Shown here in pieces: positions 41,932 through 50,931 of a stretch of 64,000 bases of DNA (position 1 is the stretch's first letter; each line of letters starts with the position of its first letter). The stretch lies in NCBI GenBank assembly GCA_033065855.1, contig JAVXUO010002878.1, positions 1-64,000 of the forward strand, read 5' to 3'. Under the pieces are notes generated by a model. It made no database searches and had not been told where the DNA came from. It was given only the letters and a program-made list of their open reading frames with translations. Both the position numbers and the translations under genes were made by a program. This stretch comes from Escallonia rubra (taxonomy: Eukaryota; Streptophyta; Magnoliopsida; Escalloniales; Escalloniaceae).

Positions 41932-43889
41932 TGTTCCCAACCTCCTCTGGCCGCACCCCAAGGCCCACTGGGTTCCCATTTTGCACGACACGTCGTCACA
42001 TGCAACAGTCGATATTCAACGCTTTCAACCTGTCAAAGTGTGCACGCGCAAGTCACGTACACTTCCACTTTCGTTACGTGACTTCGTCACTAAGAAACTT
42101 ATCTTCGGGTGACGCCTCATGACGTTTTGACCGTCGCACATCGTACGGTGTCCATCGGAGCACCTTGGCATTTGCCCAAGGAGGTTGGCCTTGGCCTCCC
42201 CCTTGGGGTCGGCCTCGGCCTTGGCCTTCCCCTTGGGGTCGGCCTCGGCCTCCCCTTGAGGAGGCCTTGGCCTTCCCCAAGGGTTGGCCTTTGGCCCCCA
42301 TCCTTCGCACCTTCACTATTACTCTTCAAGGGACCATCCATCGTGTGCGACCCTCGTCGCTCATCGTCCAATCATCATCTCCGCGACCCCCGTCGCCCGG
42401 ACGTCAACTCAGCGAATCCCGTCGCCCGCGCGCAGTCTCCGCGACCTTTGTCGCCCGGGTCCGCGCGACAGCTCTGCGACTTCCGTCGCCGGCACCCGCG
42501 CGCCGTCTTCGTGACCCCCGTTGCCAGCGCCCGCGCACCACACCATACACACTTCATCGCGCCCATGCGCCACAATCAAGTTACATGCCCTCTGGGCACC
42601 ACACTCATTCACCACACCATGTGCACCTTGCCTTGGTCATGGAACATGCTTCAACCCACTATCCAGAGTGTGCAGCATCCTGCGGGGATAGGCGACTTTT
42701 CTGGGACACTATCTCTGCCGGGGAGCTTCAACTCTCCTTCGACCAGGTAGACGGCCCCTCCGGGATGCTCCCTCAGCCCGTCAGGTAGACGACTCATCTT
42801 GGATGCTACCTTGATGCGCTCCGTGTGCTCCGACATAAGGACTCACTAGTGGGGATAAACGACTCTTCTGGGACACTATCTCCATCAGTGAGCTTCAACT
42901 CCCATTCTGCCAGGTAGACGGCTCCTTCGGGATGCTACCTTGAAGTGCTCCGAGTGCTTCAGCACAAGGACTCACCCACGAGGATAGGCGACTCCTCCAG
43001 AACATTATCGCTGCTAGGGAGCTCTAAGTGCTCTGGCATGAAGACTCATCTTCCGTTAGGTAGACGGCTCCTCCGGGATGCTACCTCGGTCCGCCAGGTA
43101 GACGGCTCCTCCGGGATGCTACCTCGGCCTACGGGATATGCGACTCTTCCTGGACACTATCTCCCCCAGGATGCCTGCGCGACTGGCCTACATGTTCTGG
43201 CATTAGGGGCTTGCGTTGGCACCCCTAGGGACTATGACCCCAGGGTTATTTTGAGATGAGAGCAGGTCTTCAGAGGGCATCGTGCCTAGTTCGCCTAGCA
43301 GTTGGGCATCAGGTCTTCCTCGCCGCTACCAGGCCTGTGGGACTCTGCAAGGGCTTGGATTGGAGGCTAGATCAAGGGGTGTTCTCTGACAACACCGACG
43401 TTGTGGGAGCCAGTCTTTCCAGACAAATAAAGTGACGCTGTGCGGGGCAAGCCAGGTGAATATGCGATCCGACAGTTCGTAGAGCACCGACACATGTGGA
43501 CCCCCTGGTGACGTGTCACTCCCGGAATGCGCCACGTGTCGGTTAATGACATCATCATCTCAATCTCTATAAATAGAGGTCTTAAGAATTCATTCAGGAC
43601 ATTTGGACATATTCAGAACATTTTTCACTTTCTCACTTTAGAATTCTAGAGAGAAAAACATATAGGACCTGACTCTGGACCTAAGTATCGAACTGTGACT
43701 GTCGTCGTGTATTCATCTTTCGCCATCGCCCTCGCAGCACTGCCACCCTCAGGCTCTGTCTGGGAAGCCCTTGGTCTCTGCCCTTGCTCCACCATGATGT
43801 GTCCCACATCAATACATTTGGTATCTGAATCGGACTGTATTCCTTGAGACACTTCCACGTTGACAACGAACCCACTTTCCTTGGCATCA
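41932..43889 (+). repeat. Solo LTR related to the Tat element at 1-16,875
   Basis: It starts TGTTCCCAACC and ends CCCACTTTCCTTGGCATCA, the same termini as the large element's LTR. A perfect 5-bp TSD CATTA flanks it (41927-41931 and 43890-43894). It shares the TATA box (43567-43576), the upstream ACGT block at the same spacing and the GGCC-rich U3. It lacks both 66-bp arrays and is 1.1 kb shorter. Its own U3 has repeats built on AGGTAGACGGCTCCTCCGGG (about 42,740-43,140) and a CCGCGACCCCCGTCGCC series (42,350-42,530). The internal region was lost, probably by LTR-LTR recombination. Confidence 0.93.
43506..43576 (+). promoter_or_regulatory. Core promoter of the solo LTR
   Basis: TGGTGACGTGTCACTCCC at 43506-43523, a second ACGT site (CCACGTGTCGG) at about 43532, and CTATAAATAG at 43567-43576. 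Identity and spacing to the other LTR's promoter are kept despite large differences in U3. Confidence 0.75.
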
Positions 43890-43894
43890 CATTA

Positions 43895-44410
43895 CAATAA
43901 ATTAAATATAATTACATTATAACAAATTAAATACAATTAGGGTTTAGTTAGGGTTGATTGGGGTTAATCAAGGTTATTTACGATTAATCGGGGTTAATTA
44001 GATTTAATTATGGTGAATTAGGGTTAATTAGGTTTAATTATAGTTAATTATGTTTAATTAGGGTGAAATCGAGTTTAATTGCAGTTTATCGGGGTTATTA
44101 GGGTTAATTAGGGTTGATCGGAATTAATTAAGTTTAATTTGGATGAGTCAGGGTTAATTAGGTTTAATTATAGTTAATTACGGTTACTTAGGGATGTGTT
44201 AGGGGTAGATTAGGGTTAATTGGGTTTGATTAGGGTTAAGTAGGGTTGTATTAGAGTATAATTATGGTAATTAGGGTTTAATTACGTTTAAATAGGGGTA
44301 AATTAGGATTTAATTAGGGTAATTGGGTGTAATTGGGGTTGATCAGGGTTAATTAGGGTTAATCGGGGTTAATTACAGTTAATCAGGTTTAATTAGGGTG
44401 AATCAGGGTT
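43895..44410. repeat. 10-bp degenerate minisatellite, right block
   Basis: It continues the block at 41440-41931. Around 44,021-44,060 the unit is exactly ten bases for many copies (GGGTTAATTA, GGTTTAATTA, TAGTTAATTA, TGTTTAATTA). Confidence 0.88.
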
Positions 44411-45223
44411 AATTTTTTCTAACTGTCAATACAATATACATTATAACAATTACAACAATTATAGTGATAAATAACAAATTTTAACATGTAACAAAAATAT
44501 AACTATAACATGTGATTATAACTATAACAAGTATAATAACAATTAACAACAACTACAACAATTATAATAACATGTAACAAAAATATAACTATAACATGGG
44601 ATTATAATGATAATTTTTTTTAAATACATATAAGTGGAGCGGGGGCGATGGGCGGCGGTAGTGGTAGGCTGCAGGAGTGGGGGTACGACAGTGGCATGCC
44701 GCGGTAGTAGTGGCTTCTCTCTTAGGCAGTGGTGGTGTGGCCAGAGATGCTGGCGACGAGAATGGTGGCGGCGATGGGGTGGCGACGAGGACGGAGGAAG
44801 GCTGCGACGAGGGACGGTGGCAGGGATGGGGATGATGGCGGTGGACGGAGGACGGATGGTAGTGGACAGAGGACAGACGACGGCATCGACAGAAATAGAG
44901 AAAGAAAAGAGAAAGCGATGGGGAGAAAGAGAGAATAAAATTAAGTTTAAAGTCATGACATTTAGCGATGGACAAGTCGTTTTTATAATTTTTGAAATGA
45001 CTTTTAGCGACGAAATTAATTTAGATACGGATATTCCTTCGATAAAAGTCCGTCATGAATACTCATCGCTAAATGTTTTTACCGACGAGTCATTCCGTCG
45101 GTAAAACCCTTTATTAATAGATATTTAACGACGGTTTTTTCCGTCGCTAAATACGCCTTTTAGGACGGATTATGGTCTGTCGCTAAAAATCCGTTGTTAA
45201 AGTCTGATTTCCTTGTAGTGATA

Positions 45224-46480
45224 ATGGGAGTGCCAATGTCATGGCTCAATTGGTTCGGGGATAAGAGTCTCTGATGGAGTTAATGAGCAATGGGTGAAAG
45301 TGTCAAAACAAATAAAATTACAAGCATTTAAATACTTTATCCTAGATGGCGATTTGTTTAAACGAACGCCAGAAGGACTTGCGTTAAGATATCTAGGGCA
45401 ACAAGAAGTTATGTAAGCGTATTTGTGGTGCATGAGGGTATTTGTGGTGCCTATCAGGCAGGCGTAAAAATGAGATGACTGATTAGACGACATGACCATT
45501 ATTGGCCTACCATAATGAAGGATTGTATTGGATATGCAAAGGGATGTCAGGCTTGCCAAAATCATGGTGTTGTTCATCGCGCATTGCAATCGATAGTGAA
45601 ACCATGGCCTCTCCGAGGATGGGCCATGGATTTAATAGGCCAAATACATCATTTTTCATCTAAGAGGCATGGGTTCATTATCGTAAAAACTGATTATTTC
45701 ACAAAGTGGACATATGCCAAGCCGATGAAAACAGTTACTCAAGAAAGTGTCATTACATTCATCAAAGAGAATATAATCTATCAATTCGGTTTACCTCAAA
45801 CGATTACGACTGCTAGAGGCACTATCTTCACTAAGGAAAAAATATGTGAGTTTGCTAAGGAGTATAAATTTGAAGTAGTACACTCCACCCCTTATTATGC
45901 GCAAGTGAATGGCTAAGCGAAAGCAACAAATAAGTCAATTAAGCACATCATGGAAAGAGCTATTGAAGACACCCCTAGCGATTTTCACCGATTATTGTCC
46001 GAAGTTCTTTGGTCATTTCGAACTCCATATGCTTTAACGTTTGGGCATGATTTTTTATTACCCATGGAGATAACGGTAACATCTTTCCGAGTAGTCATGC
46101 AAAATAATATTCTGTGGCAGAATATAATGAGGTCATGGCAATCGAGTTGGAAGATCTGGATGAGCATCGATATATGCTCAGAAATTAAAAGTAAGTAGAT
46201 CTTACAACAGAAGAGTTTTGCCAAAATTATTTCAAGAAAATGAGTTGGTCTGGAAAACCATCCTTCCGACAGGGTCAGAAGACTCAAAAATTGGAAAATA
46301 GTCCCCAAATTGGGAAGGACCTTTTCAAGTACATAAGGTTTTTAGAGGGGGAGCATATTGGTTAAAGTCTTTGGAAGGGCAACTACATGCCAAGCCTATC
46401 AACGGCCGATACGTGAAGAAATATATTCCTTCTACGTGGGAAGGAGTCGAGCCAATTGACAGAAACGATCTGCATTAGCT
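45224..46480 (+). pseudogene. Integrase remnant of the second gypsy element
   Basis: The end of the second RNase H resumes at 45221, and the integrase follows. The zinc module CQACQNH and the catalytic core with DLIGQ are recognisable, but the second catalytic Asp is Ala (TTARGTIF). The region of the catalytic Glu reads NG-stop-AKATNKS, so Glu is Lys and the preceding Gln codon is a stop. Further stops occur. The GPF...LEG...INGRYVKKY tail near 46,310-46,430 is the usual C-terminal end. It cannot be active. Confidence 0.88.
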
Positions 46481-46712
46481 TGATGAAAGCTACAAAGTGC
46501 ATATTAAAACAGAACTGTTATGATACTAAAAATGGCGGCCTAAAGGGGATAATTTGATTAAAGGAAAAGATTGTCTTCAAAACAAAACAAATGACAAGAG
46601 AAAATTAAACATCAAAAGCAGTTTTTATGTCCCTCCACTGCGCCTCTGCTTTAGAAACAATCTAGTCTGCAAAAACAAGTTGGGAATGAGCTCTGGCTCA
46701 TTTTTTCAGGGG

Positions 46713-48540
46713 CTATTTTGTGACCTTCTCCCTTTGCTCCAAAGCAGCCATTCTTACCTCCAGCTCTTTCTTCTTAGTCGCAATTTCTTCAATATCCTTG
46801 GAAATTTGCAAGCTGCCTTGATGTTTTTCTTGAATTTTCACATTCAAAGTATGGATATCTTTATCCACTATATGGAACTTCTTATTGATATCTTCGGAAA
46901 CAGGCGCATAGGGGCTTGGTCCTTTTGAAATCTCTGTGACCTTTTCTGTCATCTGAGCAGTACATGGGGAACTTGACACCGTCGGGGCAAGTAACGACTC
47001 ATATATCGAAGGAACAATGGTTGTCTGGATGACTGGAGTAGGAATCAGTGTTGAGCCTCTGATAAGACTCGCCACAGTAGGGAAAATAACTTCAGTTGGG
47101 ATGCGAGTTTCAGAAATAGGAGAAACAGGTGATATAGTGTTTCCCGGCTGATTGGAATGATGATCACTAGAACCCTCACTAAAACCTTCTTCACCTTGAA
47201 TGTCTCATGACTCACTATTTTTCTGCATAAACCAAAACAAGGTGTGAGTCGTCGATAATAACGCAAAACAAAAGCGTTTGAAATCCACAAACCTGCTGAA
47301 GTGAAGATGTTGATTGATGAGTGGCAACTGAAAGACCCTCGCCACTAGTAGTTTCTGCATTAGTTGGTTCATCAATAGGTTTACCAGAAGAAACATTGTC
47401 ACTTGAAGGGGTGCTCTCCTTGCTTGTGCTCTCTTGAGTTAGATCGATGGTGATATCACCCAAATCCTAATAAGGGGGTAAGAAATAGAATAGGACAATA
47501 GATGCACAAATTACTAAAAGAAGAAATTTACCTTCAGCGACATTGTCCTTGCACTGAAGCGAGTCGTACGTGCTATACTCTACTTCTGAGTGGCTTTACG
47601 TTTAGTCGTACGTAAAGGTGAGCACGGTTCGGTTTGGAGGCTGAATACCAACCGAACTGACCAACCTCGGTTTGGAGAAGAAAAAAAACTGAACCAAACC
47701 GTGGTTGAACGGTTCGATTTCTGCAGGTTGAATAGATCAGTTTGGACGATTTAATCGATTTGGGGCAAACTCAATTTTGGGCAAGTTTAGGCCCAAAAAT
47801 TAATAACTTATACATACTAATAAGCTCCAAAAAAACTGAATTTTTTATCATAATTAATAACACTTACTGAGATGTAGGCGGCGAGTGAAAAAATGTGTGT
47901 TACATCAAGAGATTTAGGATTTATCCCATTTTATAAGAGTGGTTAGATAACTAGGGTTAGTAAAAAAATAACTAGGATTAGCTTAAAATATAGATATATT
48001 ATATACAGTTAGTTCGGTTGATGCGGTTTCAAAAAAATCCGAACCGAACCGAATGTACGATTTTGGGAAGAAAAAAAAACCAAACCGATTGCTTTTTAGA
48101 TCAGTTTGGAAATAGACGGATTGGTTGGTTCGATTTTCACGGTTGGATCAGTTTCAACGATTTTAATGCTCACCTCTAGTTGTACTTGTGCCAACTTGAG
48201 TAGTTAGAGGCTCATCATGCTGATCAGCCGGCGCGATAATAGTCTCCTTAGTTTTTTCAGATACCCCACTCGGACTGGTAGAGAATCTTGCCTCAACAAC
48301 TACCTTTTGGTTGGTCTAGCACTCTCATCAGCTGAATAAAACAAATTAATGATCAAAGCCTTTTGAACGGTTGCCATTGGCAAAATATAAAAGGATTGAA
48401 AGGTTCTTACTTGGGTTTGGAACACTTAAGGGTACTGGAACACTAATGAGAGCTGAAGTAATCTGGACATGAGGAATGATGTTCAAAAGGAACGACCGAT
48501 ATCGGCTCGGTTAATTGAGGATTCGAGACAGGGTCGTCAA
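46713..48540 (-). pseudogene. Antisense spliced accessory gene of the second gypsy element (decayed)
   Basis: Minus-strand exons with plausible GT-AG junctions: one ending at 48411 (donor CCCAA|GTAAG), one starting 48331 (TATTCAG|CTGATG), one at 47466-47293 (TTATTAG|GATTTGG to CAGCAG|GTTTG) and a last one from 47222 (ATGCAG|AAAAAT) to the stop at 46713. The products are Ser/Thr/Pro-rich, with an RTTKRK basic patch, and end in a Lys/Glu-rich coiled coil (KDIEEIATKKKELEVRMAALEQRE). Position, strand, basic patch and C-terminal coiled coil match the PMD gene of the first element. No PMD is visible, so the 5' part is lost. At least one in-frame stop (TGA near 47,205), a frameshift near 48,300 and an insertion show decay. 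Confidence 0.55.
47613..48178 (+). mobile_element. hAT-like MITE inside the antisense accessory gene
   Basis: Ends are TAAAGGTGAGCA at the left and TGCTCACCTCTA at the right (inverted, 11 of 12). Candidate 8-bp target copies are GTCGTACG and GTTGTACT, 6 of 8 matching. The body has several self-complementary GGTTCGGTTTGG-type segments and no ORF of note. Confidence 0.7.
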
Positions 48541-48560
48541 AGACTTATTATGTTCGCTTT

Positions 48561-48850
48561 TTACCTTCTCAGTTATACACTCTGAACCCTAAACACATAT
48601 TACACCACAGATTCACGCTAAACCCATCTCCTCATTGCTTCGACCTTGGGATTCTATAGAGTTTCATTCCAAGATCAGAGCTAAAACAAATTGATCTGAA
48701 GGCTGAAGCCTAATCATTCAATCCATGGATTCAAAACATGAATAGAAATCGTGTACAGATCTAGTAAGCTACGAAATTTGCATGAAGGTATGCTGAGATA
48801 TGGACGTAAAAAGCTTACCGGAAAGCCAAAGACGATCACCGGAACCCTTG
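48561..48850. other. Unassigned sequence between the accessory gene and microsatellites
   Basis: No coding frame is supported. On the minus strand it could be 5' leader or intron of the antisense gene, but no PMD sequence is seen. Confidence 0.4.
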
Positions 48851-48961
48851 TCCCGTCCCCTCTCTCTCTCTCTCTCTTTCTCTCTGTATCTCTCTAACTC
48901 TCTCTCTCTCGAAAGTGTGGTTGACGGCCAAGAGGGTGCCTTAAACAGACACACACACACA

Positions 48962-49001
<40 letters not shown>
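48851..49001. repeat. (CT)n and (AC)n microsatellites
   Basis: CT/TC-rich tract at about 48,855-48,912 and (AC)n at about 48,949-49,001. Confidence 0.95.
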
Positions 49002-49002
<1 letters not shown>

Positions 49003-49004
<2 letters not shown>

Positions 49005-49196
49005 GGTTGTGATCCATTGCTAGCGCTGGCAAGTTGCCAGCGCGATCTAGCCGTTCGCTACATTATGTCGCAGACGACGAAAAAAATGGCGGTCCACGCT
49101 CGCAATCTGGCCGTTCACATCTCACGCGTGGACGACCAGATCACGCTGGCAACTTGAGTTAGGTTGTCAGCGCTAGCAATGAATCACGATCCATAT
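49003..49196. mobile_element. Small MITE with imperfect terminal inverted repeats
   Basis: The left end reads GTGATCCATTGCTAGCGCTG. The right end, inverted, reads GTGATTCATTGCTAGCGCTG, and the inverted similarity continues through AAGTTGCCAGCG and GATCT. The total is about 190 bp. No clear TSD. Confidence 0.7.
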
Positions 49197-50170
49197 ATAA
49201 TAAATCCTAGTTAGAAAAAGAAAATTTTACTCATTCATTTGTCGCTAAATTTTCTTACCCGAACATATTATAGCGAAAATGGTCCAATAATAAACCTTTA
49301 TGATAATTTATGCGTTTAGAAAATAATCAAAGGGTTATTACACTGTCTTGTTTGACAAAACGTCGCTATTAAGTTCACCGCTACTAAAGAAGAAATTTAT
49401 TGTCGCTAAAAGTATATCGAAAAATAAGGTAGGTAGTTCGCCGCTAAAAATGCACATCAACGTTAAATATATATATAAAAAAATATCGTCGCTAAAGAAA
49501 CAAACATATTGCTATAATTCCATCCAGCCAATTCCATCATCATAACTTATAATCATAAAAAAAATGTCTCTAAAGGTCCTTAATGATACCGCTCATAATA
49601 ATTCTCGCTAAAGATCCTAAAATATCACTTAGAAAGACTACTGCTAAAGTAAAAAGCTAATTTATTGGAACAAACCTAACTTTAGGTTCGGGGTATTACA
49701 TTTGTGGGGCAGGTTGGCGGTGGGGTGGTGGGGACAGGGGATTTGTGGTGGGAGAGGGTGGTTGGTGGTGGTGAAGGTGAAGGTGAAGGTAATGAGCAGT
49801 TGCGTTCATTTTTGCTCTGCCAACGTTTTTGCCACTCGTTCGTTTGTGGGAAGTTAGATAAGAAAAAGAACAAATTTTGGCTCTATACTGGTTGTAGTGA
49901 CTTTCTAGCGGCTCCAATTTTGTGTGTAATGATAATTAATAATTAATAAATGTTTTTAGTGATTTTTATTCTAACACTTTCAGCGACAATTATTAGCATC
50001 ATTTTTTAGCGTCGCTAAATAAAAGCCACTAAAAATATTTGTCGCTATATAGGGAGTAGGAGGAAGATTCCTCCAACCGGGATTGCTGCCAAATTTTTTT
50101 CATAAGAAAAGGTCAAAAATATCAAGCTTATCGTCGCTATAAGTTAACAAGCGACATAATTTTTGTTTGC
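49197..50170. repeat. Degenerate CACTA-like GTCGCTAAA repeat region
   Basis: Scattered GTCGCTAAA/TTTAGCGAC motifs at about 49,241, 49,402, 49,488, 50,010 and 50,038. They resemble the subterminal repeats of the two CACTA elements, but termini and TSD are not found. A GGTGG-rich patch at 49,700-49,790 lies in the middle. Confidence 0.45.
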
Positions 50171-50616
50171 ACAAAAGGCTGAAGGACTGCGATAGAGGAG
50201 TGAGGGCAAGAGCTCGGCCCGAGATCTTTGGTTATGCATGTGCGTTTAAATAGTCACATGATTGGCATTTGACCAAAAAATGCAAGTAGCATCGAAGTTC
50301 TTGTTCATCCAGCGAGGTAGCTTGAGCTCAATTTGTCTACGCTTCGACACAGTTTGATGAGATATCACTCTCTCTTTCTCTCTTTTTGCGTCATTTTTTG
50401 TACGAAAAAGAGACGGTCTGCCTGTAAACAACAGTGTTAACGACACATTATTCCTTTCCTTTTTTCAGATTTTTTTTCTGTAACGAGAAAAAGGTAGCAG
50501 GACATAAAACATCAATACAAATATAGAATTTTTTTTTTGTTACAAAGGAAATTAAAATTCAACCCCGTCAGTATCCGTCTTTAACACTTTCTCTAACACC
50601 TCAGGGGTTGATCGAG

Positions 50617-50931
50617 TTAAACAAAATCTCCTTGTTGGTTGGTACCCAGTTTGGCAAGCAAATTAGCACATTGGTTGCCTTCACGTAGCACATGGGAAAC
50701 ATTAGATTCCGTTGCAGCGAGCAAAAAGCTACAATCCTTAATTAAGTTAATCATCGGGTGAAACTGGTTTTCATCTCTTCCAGCTAACATCTGTTTTGCA
50801 GTGAATGAATCAGTCAACACCGTGGCTCCCACTATGTCTTTATCTTTGATGATTCGGAGGCCATGAAAGATCTCAACAGCCTCTAGAATGTCACAGTTAG
50901 GACGACCAATACAATTATAGATGAGCAACAA
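50617..50931 (-). pseudogene. RNase H domain fragment (RVT_3 type, from a non-LTR element or related gene)
   Basis: The frame reads EAVEIFHGLRIIKDKD, VLTDSFTAKQML, then LIKDCSFLL and HVLREGNQCANLLAKLG, the pattern of the plant RNase H-like domain PF13456. The Asp of the usual C-N-x-x-AD-x-LA motif is Asn here. It is about 100 residues with no start or flanking RT, so it is an isolated remnant. Confidence 0.7.

Larger units (their letters stand above)
39841..45220 (+). mobile_element. CACTA (En/Spm) element 2, hosting a solo LTR
   Basis: The left terminus is CACTAAAAGAAAAAG and the right terminus CCTTGTAGTG, with TSD ATA (39838-39840 and 45221-45223). The ends are packed with TTTTAGCGACGGA-type repeats in both orientations. 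No transposase is recognisable. The body holds an 88-bp triple repeat, a 10-bp-phased AT-rich repeat and a solo LTR of 1,958 bp. Without the solo LTR it is about 3.4 kb. Confidence 0.9.
32115..48560 (+). mobile_element. Decayed second Tat-type gypsy element, interrupted by five insertions
   Basis: Plus-strand order: leader with PBS-like site (32891), gag (32932-34640, then about 36947-39311 between insertions), second RNase H remnant (about 39330-39840), integrase (45224-46480), then minus-strand accessory exons (46713-48540). Protease, RT and the first RNase H are missing. Subtracting insertions leaves roughly 6.5 kb. I could not find a convincing LTR pair, so both ends are approximate. Gag and pol carry many in-frame stops, so it is much older than the first element. 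Confidence 0.75.

Noticed and set aside
42109-42788. Overlapping ORFs of 200+ aa
   Set aside because: They lie within the solo LTR and come from GGCC-rich and CCGTCGCC repeats.
41440-44410. Interstitial telomere array
   Set aside because: The units are GGGTTAATTA, not TTTAGGG, with a 10-bp rather than 7-bp period.
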